Part shown: piece by piece, positions 54,973 to 63,282 of the stretch
Position numbering within the stretch: the stretch's first letter is position 1
How the letters are laid out: every line of letters begins with the position of its first letter
Assembly: GCF_030269645.1 (NCBI RefSeq)
Contig: NZ_BSTR01000002.1
Span: forward strand, 358,675-422,674
Direction: 5' to 3'
Origin: Actinokineospora sp. NBRC 105648
GTDB taxonomy: Bacteria > Actinomycetota > Actinomycetes > Mycobacteriales > Pseudonocardiaceae
DNA: 64,000 bases
The notes under the pieces: model-generated
What the model was told of the DNA's origin: nothing
Database searches by the model: none
The model's input: only the letters and a program-made list of their open reading frames with translations
Position numbers and translations under genes: made by a program

Positions 54973-55318
54973 CAGCGCCTACCGCCTCAGCACCGAGGCC
55001 CTCACCTACGGAACCACCGTCATCCCCGCCGGCGAGCTGGTCCTGGCTTCGCTCTTGAGCGCCAACCGCGACCCCGCGGTGTTTGCCGACCCCGACGAGT
55101 ACCGGCCAGGTCGAGGGCAACGCCACCTCGCGTTCGGCCACGGCGCGCACTACTGCCTCGGTGCGGCCATGGCCCGTGTCGAGGTCGCCACCGCCCTGCG
55201 CTTGCTGACCAGCCGCTATCCGCACGTCCGCCTGGCCGCACCGGCCGAACCGGCGGCCTACAACGAAAGCCCCGTCACCATCGGCCGCCGCACCCTGCCC
55301 GTCGTCCTGCGACCGTGA
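54969..55318 (+). pseudogene. Cytochrome P450 C-terminal fragment
   Basis: About 116 residues of a P450: YGTTVIPAGELVLASLLSAN, ANRDPAVFADPDEYRPGR and the heme-thiolate loop AFGHGAHYCLGAAMARVE, ending TLPVVLRP. Roughly the first 280 residues (substrate pocket, I-helix, ExxR) are absent. It abuts the response-regulator fragment head-on, so one rearrangement probably created both. Confidence 0.85.
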
Positions 55319-55546
55319 ACCGCCGCTCCCGTCCCCTCCGAGCGCACGGACAACGCCGGTGCCGCTACCGCCGCCGCCGAGCCGTGCACGCTCGACCGGT
55401 CGGCTGGTTCTTCACCCCTGCTCGTCGGCATCAGGATCCGCGCGGAGACCTGCCGCTCGATCCCGGTCGAGATCAGGCGGTCGACATCGTCCGCGCTCGT
55501 GTCGTCCTGGTCGCCGGAGACCCGCCACGGTGAACGAGTGCGGGGG
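55319..55546. other. Unassigned stretch after the P450 fragment
   Basis: 228 bp with no gene I accept. On the minus strand WRVSGDQDDTSADDVDRLIS reads protein-like and could be a relic. Confidence 0.3.
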
Positions 55547-55790
55547 TCATCGACTCCCGAGGTGCGACAGGGCCTCGGAGATCGCGGCAGCGACCCGCAC
55601 GGGTACGTACTCGCCGGGGGTCGTCTCCTCGACTCGGTCGAACACCGCCGAGTAGAACGCGCGGAAGTCAGGACGGGCCCCGGGGACGCGACAGAACCAG
55701 GCGTAGCCGCCCGGTGGCGGAGGCTGGCCAGCCTCTGTGAAGAACGACGCCAGTTCGACGTCGAGTTCGGGGGGGTTGCTGCACTGATAG
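55547..55790 (-). pseudogene. 5'-truncated unknown gene fragment
   Basis: The minus frame ending at 55547 reads PPELDVELASFFTEAGQP, then GYAWFCRVPGARPDFRAFYS, then FDRVEETTPGEYVPVRVA to SHLGSR. Amino-acid use is protein-like, but no ATG, GTG or TTG exists between this and the upstream in-frame stop near 55843. Its 5' end coincides with the tandem 22-bp repeats. Family not recognised. Confidence 0.5.
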
Positions 55791-55826
55791 GAGACAATTG
55801 ACGTACTGATAGGAGACAGTTGACGT
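55783..55826. repeat. Tandem pair of 22-bp repeats
   Basis: Two adjacent copies (55783-55804 and 55805-55826) of a unit beginning ACTGATAGGAGACA and ending TTGACGT, differing at one base. They sit at the boundary of a gene fragment, as terminal repeats of a mobile element or a slippage product would. Confidence 0.75.
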
Positions 55827-55940
55827 GATCTCAGCGAGTTTCAGGAAAGTCGACCGTGCTCGACATGCGGGAGGGTGCGAACTGCCTCTACGATGCTGCC
55901 GATCTTACGTGGGCTGGGCGGTGAAATGGCGCGTGGCACG

Positions 55941-56459
55941 CTAGCGTCCGGTGAGCAGGACAAATCCGCGTTCGCCGAGACCAAAGCAGCGCTGCAGGGC
56001 GTTGCAGGCTCGGTCGTCCATGTACGCTAAGAAAATCTTGTCCAGATGTGATTGGTCGGCATAGTCCAAAAATTGCTGAATGGCGCTTCGATGTGCTGCG
56101 TCGCCCCGCTGATCGAAGGTTCAATCCGCGACAGCCTCATACCCTGGAAGGGGATGGCCTCGCCATTTGATCCCTCGGAACGTGGTAAGAGATGTCAGGT
56201 TCACCGGTTCTCGGACATCCCATGCAAGGATCTCGCCAAGCTGTAGCGCATCTCGCATCCCTTTATCCCGGGCGGCGCTGAGATCATGGGCGGTTCCCAC
56301 GGCGATCGAAAGGTTGCGATGCTGAACCACTATGTAGAGCCAGTTGTCGATCAAATTGAGAGTGTTCAGCTCGACATAGTCTCTTTCTAAACGCAACGGC
56401 TCCAAGTGGCCGCGAACAGTCTCGGCGACCACTTGGAACCATGTTGATGCCAGCGTCAC
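55941..56459 (-). pseudogene. Unknown gene split by an in-frame TGA
   Basis: The first part (56121-56459, GTG 56459; an ATG at 56534 would extend it) reads TLASTWFQVVAETVRGHLEP and ENWLYIVV-like hydrophobic sequence to GYEAVAD, then TGA. The same frame continues TFDQRGDAAHRSAIQQFLDY, then ADQSHLDKIFLAYMDDRA to VLLTGR and stops at 55941. Both parts look coding and are lower in GC than the core, suggesting acquired DNA. No family recognised; an immunity-type protein is only a guess. Confidence 0.5.
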
Positions 56460-57293
56460 ATCGTCATCGTACCGAAGCGATCCAGTATTCGCGCCTGCCG
56501 TCGGCGCTGACCTGCATCCTCGTCGGCCCTCCACCCCTGCCGCCCTGCGTGAAGGTCTCGGTCACCTCATCCGGGCAGGCGGGGTCCCAGAACCCTCGTC
56601 GGATCGGAACGTTCCCGACTGCTGTGGCAACTACGTCAACACTTCATTTGAAGGATACCCGGGCGGAGGGGGTGCATAACGAGGTGAGTCGCCGTATGCG
56701 CTCCCCGGAACTGCAACCAGGAGTAAGCACGCCAATATTGCGGCGATCTTGACTATTCGATTTTTCCTCAACGTCCCCAGAATGGACGACAATGCAGGAC
56801 TTTTGTATCGCCCTTCTATGAGCATCCCAACAGTCGTCCGTCAAATGGTACCTTCGAACGGGTAGGCTCACGTTGATCGGCGTAGGCGAAGACAGGACGA
56901 GAGATCAAGGCAGCTCGTGCCCGGTCCAACCAACCTGTCGAGCTGCGTCACTGTCCAGCCTGTTGATGGCAACCTGGCGGGAGCGAGGTGCAATGCGGAT
57001 GGTGGTCGTTGCCTGAGAGCCCAATTTTGGGGAGATCACCTCAGTTGTAGTCACGCAACCTGGCTGACGACCGCGCACAAGTTGGCACCACTGACAGCGG
57101 GCGGTAACCACGACCCGGACTACCTCAGGTGCGCGTCCTCGCGCACCTGGAGTTGGCGATTCGCTGTGCCGTCCGACAAGTGAAAGCGGCGCACGTCTGC
57201 TGGAGGTCAGGCTAAAAGGACCAGCGGAAATGGACTCCACCGACCTGCGCTGGGTGCGCAGGCACCCCACCGGGTTGCCCCGGGTATGCGCGA
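56460..57293. other. Low-GC interval with one possible small secreted peptide
   Basis: 834 bp, clearly lower GC than the core. At 56631-56771 (minus, TTG; ATG 56825 possible) a 46-residue frame has a good signal peptide (KIAAILACLLLVAVPGSAYG) and ends PPPPGYPSNEVLT; I give it about 0.4. The rest, 56826-57293, has only weak frames. One minus frame ending at 56905 reads TTTEVISPKLGSQATTTIRI near its end and may be a relic. Confidence 0.4.
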
Positions 57294-59243
57294 TCACCGG
57301 CCGGTGCGCAGGCGGTTGGACAATTCCGCCGCCTCTCGCGCGGCCGCCTCGGCTTCCTCGTGGTGCCCTGCGGCTGTCAGCGGGCCGACCATCCGCTCGA
57401 GGGTGTTGACGACGTGGCGCAGGTAGCCGTGGGCGCGGCGGAGGGTCAGGGCTTGCCGGTAGTGCGCGACTGACTGTTCCGGGCGGTTGGCGTGGAACTC
57501 TATGTAGCCCAGCGTTTCCCGGGTCGACGCCGCGGCTTCCGGGTTGGGTCGCGAGGCCAGCGCGGACTCGCCGAGGGAACGGGCGCGGTCGAGGTCGCCG
57601 AGCCGGGCGGTGAACCAGGCGGTGGCGTTGAGGGCGTGGGCTTGGCTGACCGGGTCGTCGAGCTCGCGGCACAGGCGCAGGTTCACCTCGGCGTGTGCCA
57701 GGGCGGTGGCGTCCTGGTCCTGCCTGCCGCACGCCCAGGCGATGGACCGGTGGGCGTGGGCGAGTTGGCGGCGGTCACCGAGCTGCTCGGCCAGCGCGAC
57801 CGCCCGCCGCAGGTGCGCCAGTGCCTCGCCGTCGCGGCCGGTGCGGGCGAAGGCCTCGCCGAGGCGGCGGTGGGCGACCATCCGGGCGTACTCGGCGGTG
57901 GCTCCGCGCAGGGCGAGCCGCCAGGTCCGCAGGTCGGCGTCGGGGCGGTCGCGCCGGTGGTGGTAGGTGGTCAGGCAGCGGGCCAGGTGCCAGACGACGT
58001 CCGGCCAGGCGTGGTCGGCGGCCATGTCCACGGCGGCCAGCAGGCACCGGTGTTCGGCGTCGAACCAGGCCAGTGCCTCGGCGACGTCGGCTGGGTGTCC
58101 CGGGTGGCAGCCGGGGGACGGCGGCGGTGGCGCCGCGGGTGTGGCGAGCGGGTAGAGGTGTTGGTCGGCGCTGTGTGCGGTGTGCAGGTAGTGGTCGATC
58201 ACCCGGCGGGTGGCGGCGGGGTCCGCCACCTGGACGTGGGTGCGGACCAGGTCGTGCATCCGGTAGCGCCCGGTGGCGTCGCGTTCCAGCAGGGACACCC
58301 GCTCCAGGACCGGCAGCTCGGCCTCCGCGCCGGGGAGGCTGGCCACGGCGGGCGGGCCGATGTCCGGGCCGGGCGCGGCGGCCAGCAGACCGAGGACGCG
58401 GACCTGCGGCGCGGTGAGCGCGCGCAGCGACCAGGACAGCACGGCGGGCAGGCTCGTGGTCGGGTCCCTGTCGGTGAACCCGGCCAGCTCGTCGGCGACC
58501 CGGGCCAGCGGCGCCGCGGGGTCCACCTGCGCGCGCCCCGCCACGATCGCCAGCGCGAGCGGCAGGCCGCCGCACCGGTCCATGATCCGCCGCACGGCCG
58601 CGGGCTCCGCCGCCACCCGGTCCGCCCCCACCCGGGCGACGAGCAGGGCCCGGCTCGCCGGATCGTCGAGGACCCCGAGTCGCCGGTGCCGCGCGCCGTG
58701 CCGGATCACCAGTGGGGTGAGCCGGTCCCGGCTGGTCACCAGCACCACACACCCCGCCCCGCCGGGCAGCAATGGCTCCACCTGGGCGGCCTCGCCCGCG
58801 TTGTCGAGCACCACGAGCAATCGCCGCCGCGCGGTCAGGCTCCGGTACAGCGCCACCTGGGCGTGCGGGTCGGACGGTGCGTCCTCGACGCCGAGCGCGT
58901 CGAGGAACCCGCGCACCGCGACCGCGGGCGGCATCGGTGGATCAGACGAGAAACCACGCAGGTCCACGAACAACTGCCCATCGGGGAACCGGTCCTGGTT
59001 GGCGTGCGCCCACCACAGCGCCAACTACGTCTTGCCGACCCCACCCGCGCCCGCCACCACGAGAATCCCCGGCACCTGCGCCAGATCGACCAATTCCTCT
59101 GCCCGACCGACGAAACCGCGCGGGCACGAGGGCAACTGCCGGGGCGGCGGGCGGGCGTCGCGCCCCAGGAAGACGGAGCCGATCTGCACGGCGTCCCGCA
59201 CGTTGCCGTGGATGACGTTGTGCACCCGGGGCTCGTCCACCAT
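57294..59243 (-). pseudogene. NB-ARC/TPR regulator with a stop codon in the P-loop
   Basis: Intact it would be about 650 residues: N-terminal NVIHGNVRDAVQIGSV (a repeat typical of actinobacterial NB-ARC proteins), CPRGFVGRAEELVDL, P-loop GAGGVGKT, RNBS-type LLVVLDNAGEAAQVEPLLPG, GLPLALAIVAGRA, then TPR repeats to LRTGR. A TAG at 59025-59027 falls immediately after GVGKT, where relatives have Ser, Thr or Ala before LAL. Everything after it stays open. Single-base change (TCG to TAG), assembly error or restart are possible. Start ATG 59243 or 59261 is uncertain. Confidence 0.8.
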
Positions 59244-59420
59244 GCCATCCAGGATCCCCATCCCGGAGGATGGGTCGCGGGACAGTTCCTGGACACCCGT
59301 GCGGTGGCCTCGACGACGAGGGGGCGTGTCCCGGTCACACGGGGTCCGCGCGAACCCGGGCGCGGCGGCGGGACGGCGGGCGGGCCGGCCCGTGGGACGC
59401 AAGGGGGAAACGGCCGCAGC

Positions 59421-59625
59421 TCACCCGTCATCCCCGAGCCTGAGCCATGCCGCGACCAGAGCGGTCCGGTTGACCGCAAGGGTTTTGCGGCGCGCCGAGG
59501 TCAGGTGGGTCTCCACGGTGCGCCTCGACACCACCATGCGCTCGGCGATCTGCTTGTCGGTCAGCCCGTCGGCGAGCAACGCCACCGCGTCGCACTCGCC
59601 GGGGGCAGCCCGCTGGGATGCTGAC
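59421..59625 (-). pseudogene. LuxR-type HTH C-terminal fragment
   Basis: About 65 residues: ECDAVALLADGLTDKQIAER, then MVVSRRTVETHLTSARRKTL and ALVAAWLRLGDDG, a full LuxR/GerE HTH with stop at 59421. The N-terminal receiver or sensory domain is missing; coding sequence of the opposite strand starts at about 59640. Confidence 0.75.
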
Positions 59626-59651
59626 GTGGCGCGGCGGGACGCGGGTCGTCC

Positions 59652-59789
59652 AACGGCATCGCCGGGCTGCAGTACTGCCTCCTCATCTCCGAGGGCAAAA
59701 TGGCGTGGCTGCGGGTGAACAGCGCCCGGGTGCGGGGCGGGTCAGCGGACGACTCCATCGTGCTCAACGTCCGGGTGTGGGCGAGGTAG
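59652..59789 (+). pseudogene. C-terminal fragment of an unknown protein
   Basis: 46 codons on the plus strand (GLQYCLLISEGKMAWLRVNS, then DDSIVLNVRVWAR) ending at TAG 59787. The beta-strand pattern resembles C-terminal domains appended to actinobacterial kinases or secreted proteins, but no start or upstream body is present. Confidence 0.45.
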
Positions 59790-59863
59790 CCGGGACGCGC
59801 CGGACGGTGGTGCGGGCGTGGTCAACCCCGGACCATGTCGAACCCGTGCATGTGCTGCGATGC

Positions 59864-60204
59864 AGCTCGTCGACGTCCGGGTAGCCGGTCACGGCGTACG
59901 CGGACACGGTGCAGGCGGGCGGGTAGTTGCCGGTGAAGAACGCCGTGTCGACGACGACCCCGCGCAGGACGCCGGGCATGCCCAGCCGCACGATCGCGTG
60001 GTCGTCGCCGGGCTCGCGCCTGCGCCGGGTCTCCCAGCCGTCGTAGACCTGCCCCTTGTGGCCGAAGGTGGCCGGGCGGAACCCGGGTGCGGCCGGGGTG
60101 ATCAGGTTCTCCCGCTCGGCGAAGGTCTCGTCGTTGGCCCACACGACCGCGCCACCGGCGCGCCGGGAAGCCAGGTCAGGGAGGGTGACCCAGGCGCCGC
60201 TCAC
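59864..60204 (-). pseudogene. Allantoicase N-terminal fragment
   Basis: From GTG 60204: VTLPDLASRRAGGAVVWAND, ERENLITPAAPGFRPATFGH, KGQVYDGWETRRRREPGDDH and GVVVDTAFFTGNYPP are near-consensus allantoicase (allantoate to ureidoglycolate plus urea). Homology stops at GYPDVDEL; a full enzyme is about 330-370 residues, so two thirds are lost. The GTG overlaps a preceding stop (GTGA) of a short frame ending VHLLERA, implying it once belonged to a purine-catabolic operon. Confidence 0.85.
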
Positions 60205-60341
60205 GCCCGCTCCAGCAAGTGAACACCCGGGTCGCCGTCCAGCGCCGCTGTCAAGTCCACTATGGATGGTAACTCCGATCGCCGGGCGCGGTGGGGTGGT
60301 GGCGCGAGTTCGGGGAGGCGGCTTGCGCATAGGCCGATGAT

Positions 60342-60353
60342 CGGTATATACCG
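60342..60353. promoter_or_regulatory. PadR operator / leaderless promoter
   Basis: CGGTATATACCG is a perfect 12-bp palindrome whose TATATA core makes a good -10 box 8 bp before the GTG at 60359. PadR dimers bind such AT-cored palindromes, so autorepression at a leaderless promoter is likely. Confidence 0.65.
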
Positions 60354-60358
60354 TTCTT

Positions 60359-60694
60359 GTGACCGACGCACTGCGGGAACCCACGTTCCTGATACTCACC
60401 GCGCTCGCCGAGGAGCCGCGGCACGGGTACGGGATCCTGCGCGATGTCGAGCGCATCTCCGGGGGGCGGGTGCGGCTGCGGGCGGGCACCCTCTACACCG
60501 CGCTCGACCGGTTGACCTCGGACGAGTGGGTGGCTGTCGACCGGGAAGAGGTTGTCGACGGCAGGCTGCGGCGGTACTACCGCCTGACCGACCTGGGGGC
60601 GGCCAGGCTGGCGGAGGAGATCGAACGGGTGCGCGCGACCACCCGTGTCGCGGAAACACGTCTGCGCGCACGGCTCATCGGAGGGACGGCGTGA
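60359..60694 (+). CDS. PadR-family transcriptional regulator
   Basis: 111 residues, GTG start. Short PadR type: winged helix with LTALAEEPRHGYGILRDVER and RAGTLYTALDRLTSDEWVAV, DGRLRRYYRLTDLGAARLAE wing, then a short C-terminal helix. The stop overlaps the next start (GTGA). It is the only apparently intact operon in this decayed zone. Confidence 0.92.
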   Translation: MTDALREPTFLILTALAEEPRHGYGILRDVERISGGRVRLRAGTLYTALDRLTSDEWVAVDREEVVDGRLRRYYRLTDLGAARLAEEIERVRATTRVAETRLRARLIGGTA

Positions 60695-61557
60695 GCGAAC
60701 TCGAGAAGCGGTACCGGTGGCTGCTGAGCCGCTATCCGCGGGATCACCGCGAACAGCACGGCGAGGAGATGCTCGGCGTGCTGATGGCCGACGCGGGCGA
60801 CCGGAAGACGCCAGGCTGGCGGGACACCACCGACCTGCTGTGGGGTGCGTTCCGTTTGCACGTACGGCGTCTGCTCGCGGCCGACGTGCTGGCGGTCGTC
60901 GCCCTGCTCGGCCCGATCGCGGTCCTGGCGGGTGCGGCCACGAGCCTGCACGAGCTGGCCTGGTGGGTCCAGGCGGGCTCGGTGCCGCCGTTCGAGCAGA
61001 TCCCCGACGCGCCGGTGTGGTTCGTCTGGCTCGGGGTCGCGATCCTCGCCGTGGCGGGGAAACGCAGGGCGGCCGCGATCGGCGCCTGGGTGGCCACCGC
61101 CGGGCTCATCGTGGTCCTCCAGCTGCCGTTCGCGGGCTGGCAGTGGTCCACGGACAAGGCGGGCTGGGTGCTGCTCAGCGCGGTCACGGCCTTCGCGCTC
61201 TCCGCGTCGGACGGGCGCAGGGCCCGGGGTTGGCCCGCGATCGCCACCATGGCCGCGACGGTCCTGTTGATCGTGGGACTCGGGGTGTTCGGCCACCAGG
61301 CCGAGATCGCCGAGTACGCGGCGCTCGCCATCCTGTTCGCCGGCGCGGTACTGGCCGCCGGCATCAGCACCGCCACCGGATGGCGGGCCGGGCTGGTGCT
61401 CTCGGCACCGGTCGCGACCGCGCTGCTCGCACGGCTCGTATACGCGGTGCACGACGGGCCGATCAACGACACGGTCTCCACGCTGATCTTCTTCGGGGTG
61501 CCGTTGGTGTTCCTGGTCGTGATCGGCGGGCTGGTCCGCCCACCACAGCGCGTCTAG
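60691..61557 (+). CDS. Membrane protein co-transcribed with PadR
   Basis: 288 residues from GTG 60691 (GGAGGGACG upstream). An N-terminal soluble segment (YRWLLSRYPRDHREQHGEEM) typical of proteins paired with PadR genes, then about seven TM helices in residues 58-285. Function unknown; such pairs are thought to respond to envelope stress. Confidence 0.75.
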   Translation: MSELEKRYRWLLSRYPRDHREQHGEEMLGVLMADAGDRKTPGWRDTTDLLWGAFRLHVRRLLAADVLAVVALLGPIAVLAGAATSLHELAWWVQAGSVPPFEQIPDAPVWFVWLGVAILAVAGKRRAAAIGAWVATAGLIVVLQLPFAGWQWSTDKAGWVLLSAVTAFALSASDGRRARGWPAIATMAATVLLIVGLGVFGHQAEIAEYAALAILFAGAVLAAGISTATGWRAGLVLSAPVATALLARLVYAVHDGPINDTVSTLIFFGVPLVFLVVIGGLVRPPQRV

Positions 61558-61599
61558 GAGGTGTCTCACGTGGGCAGTTCGTGAAGCAGGTGAGTTCGG

Positions 61600-61830
61600 C
61601 GGCGGCGACGCCCGGCGCTCCGCCAGGGACTGCTCCGATTCGTGCCGTCCCCCTTGTCCAGGTCAACAGCTCCTGCACCTGGGCTGGGCTCGGCTTGTCC
61701 AAACGATTGTTCCCCCACCTGCTCGACAGCTTGTTGTAGTAGCTGAGGAGCATGGCGCGAGTGGCTTCGGATTTTGTGGCTTGCACCGCAGGCAGGATTT
61801 CGGCGAAAGCGGGAGCCGGTCGCGTCGCTC
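61600..61830 (-). pseudogene. Integrase-like N-terminal domain remnant
   Basis: A minus frame reads AFAEILPAVQATKSEATRAM, then LSYYNKLSSRWGNNRLDKPS and PAQVQELLTW. That resembles the SAM-like core-binding domain of tyrosine recombinases (..YLnnhi.prwG..pLdkitp..vq.wv), but only about 55 residues survive and no catalytic part follows. Confidence 0.4.
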
Positions 61831-61930
61831 GCTGTCGAGGAGATCTTGGGTGGACACCCCATGCGGTCCATCAGGTCCCGCAGGGTGGTCAAGTCAGCCA
61901 GGTCGATCATCCTGCCCCCCGGCGTCGGCG

Positions 61931-61958
61931 ACGGAGTGTCCACCGGTGGACACTCCGT
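61931..61958. repeat. Perfect 28-bp palindrome
   Basis: Half-site ACGGAGTGTCCACC joined directly to its complement, no spacer. The GTGTCCAC/GTGGACAC core recurs nearby at about 61851 and 62110, so the region holds several copies. Confidence 0.9.
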
Positions 61959-62083
61959 GGCTAACGGGGGAGGGCGGGTGTCGACGTGCCACTCGTGTCC
62001 GACTGGACATCGCCGGCAGATCTCCACCTCACGGGTGGCGGACAAGCCCGCAGGACGACGCAACCCGTTCTTGTCAGGATGCA

Positions 62084-62208
62084 AGTACACCTATAACGGC
62101 CTCGCCGACCGGGTGTCCACTACGGATCCACTGAACAAGGTCACGACCACCGCGCGCGACCACCTTGGCCGCGCCACGCTGGTCACCGAGCCGCTCGGCC
62201 GCGCGTAG
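62084..62208 (+). pseudogene. RHS/YD-repeat fragment
   Basis: Plus-strand codons read YTYNGLADRVSTTDPLNKVT, then TTARDHLGRATLVTEPLGRA and stop at 62208. This is the YD/RHS repeat pattern (YtYd..G...t.tDplGrvt...YD). A piece of a polymorphic-toxin or wall-associated RHS protein whose remainder is absent. Confidence 0.75.
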
Positions 62209-62377
62209 GTGTGCAGTGCGACCAGGCTGGGCGCGAGGTCGCGGCGACCGAGTCGACCATCAGGAACCGGTCGCACACCCCGAGCGGGTAGCGGTGCCGC
62301 GGCTCCTGACCGACCTGGTGGGTGGACTCCGAACCAGGCGCTCGCCGAGGTGGACGGTCGGGGTTGGGTGTTCCTAA

Positions 62378-63133
62378 GAGCGTGTCTCACTTGGATCTTG
62401 GTGGTTGATCGGGCATGGTCTTCGGCCGTGGACGAGTTGTCGTTGCGGTTGGTGCCGGATGAGTTGTGGGGGTTGGTGGAGCCGATGATCCCGCCCGCGG
62501 GTCGTCGTCGGCAGGGTGGTGGCAGGTCGGTGACCGACCCTCGCGCGGTGTTCACCGCGATCGTGTTCGTGTTGACCAGCGGTTGTGCGTGGCGGCATCT
62601 GCCGCCCTCGTTCGGGGTGACGGTCCCGACCGCGCACCGGTGGTTCAGCACGTGGACCCGGGCCGGGCTCTGGGGCAGGGTGCATCGAGCGGTGCTCGAC
62701 GAACTCGGGGCCCGGGGGATGATCGACTGGTCGAGAGCGGTACTCGACGGCGCGGCCGTTCGGGCGAGAAAAGGGGATCGTTGACCGGTCCGTCCCCGGT
62801 CGACCGGGGCAAGAACGGCTCCAAGATCCACGCCCTGTCCGACCGAGCCGGGATCCCCCTGGTCGTCGGGGTGTCCACGGCCAACACCAACGACCACCAA
62901 GCTCCCACGACGATGGTCTCCGCCATCCCCCGCATCCGAACCCGGGGCGGGCGGCGACGGATCCGACCCGACAAACCCCACGCCGACAAAACCTACGACG
63001 TCCGCGACCTACGCCGATGGCTCACCGAACGCGGCATCATCGTCCGCATCAGCCGCAAAGGCATCGACACCTCCGAGCGGCTCGGCCGACACCGATGGGT
63101 CATCGAACACACCATCGCCTGACTCACCCGACG
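62378..63133 (+). mobile_element. Damaged IS5-family (IS427-like) element
   Basis: Left end probably at GAGCGTGTCTCAC (62378). The transposase frames are present but broken. The right part is missing: sequence after 63122 departs from transposase within about 20 bp, where the ISAs1-like element begins. No right inverted repeat is found. Confidence 0.7.
62428..63122 (+). pseudogene. IS5-family transposase, frameshifted, with nonsense codon
   Basis: The orfA part (GTG 62428 to TGA 62784) has ELWGLVEPMIPP, SGCAWRHLPPSFGVTVPTAH and VLDGAAVRARKGDR. The orfB part, in the -1 frame through a GAGAAAAGGGG slip site near 62770, has TGPSPVDRGKNGSKIHALSD and ends RHRWVIEHTIA. The expected W of IAWL is TGA, and the C-terminal ~30 residues are absent. 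The -1 shift may be programmed; the nonsense codon and truncation make it inactive. Confidence 0.82.
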
Positions 63134-63216
63134 CCCAGGGCGAGATCATGATCACTTGTGGTAGTTGATCTTCCACGTTTGGTGACCACGCTGGGTGTGT
63201 CCGGAGTGCGGTTTGG

Positions 63217-63281
63217 GGATGACCTTCTGTCTGGGAATATGGAAGTTCCTACACAGCCAGTTCCTGGACAGAAGGTCATCC
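63217..63281 (+). promoter_or_regulatory. 15-bp-arm hairpin immediately before the transposase start
   Basis: GGATGACCTTCTGTC (63217-63231) and its perfect complement (63267-63281) flank 35 bp; the second arm ends one base before the GTG at 63283. In mRNA read in from outside, this stem would bury the translation-initiation region. Confidence 0.8.
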
Positions 63282-63282
63282 G

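Larger units (their letters stand above)
61558..62377. other. Decayed interval with integrase-like and RHS fragments
   Basis: 820 bp with no intact gene. It contains an integrase-like remnant on the minus strand, a perfect 28-bp palindrome, and an RHS-repeat fragment, each listed separately. GAGGTGTCTCAC at 61558-61569 resembles the GAGCGTGTCTCAC at the left end of the IS5-like element (62378). A minus-strand stretch around 62270 (CDRFLMVDSVAATSRPAW) may be another relic. Confidence 0.5.

Noticed and set aside
55258..55797. 179-residue minus ORF
   Set aside because: Runs antisense to the P450 fragment and out of frame with the more protein-like frame at 55547-55790.
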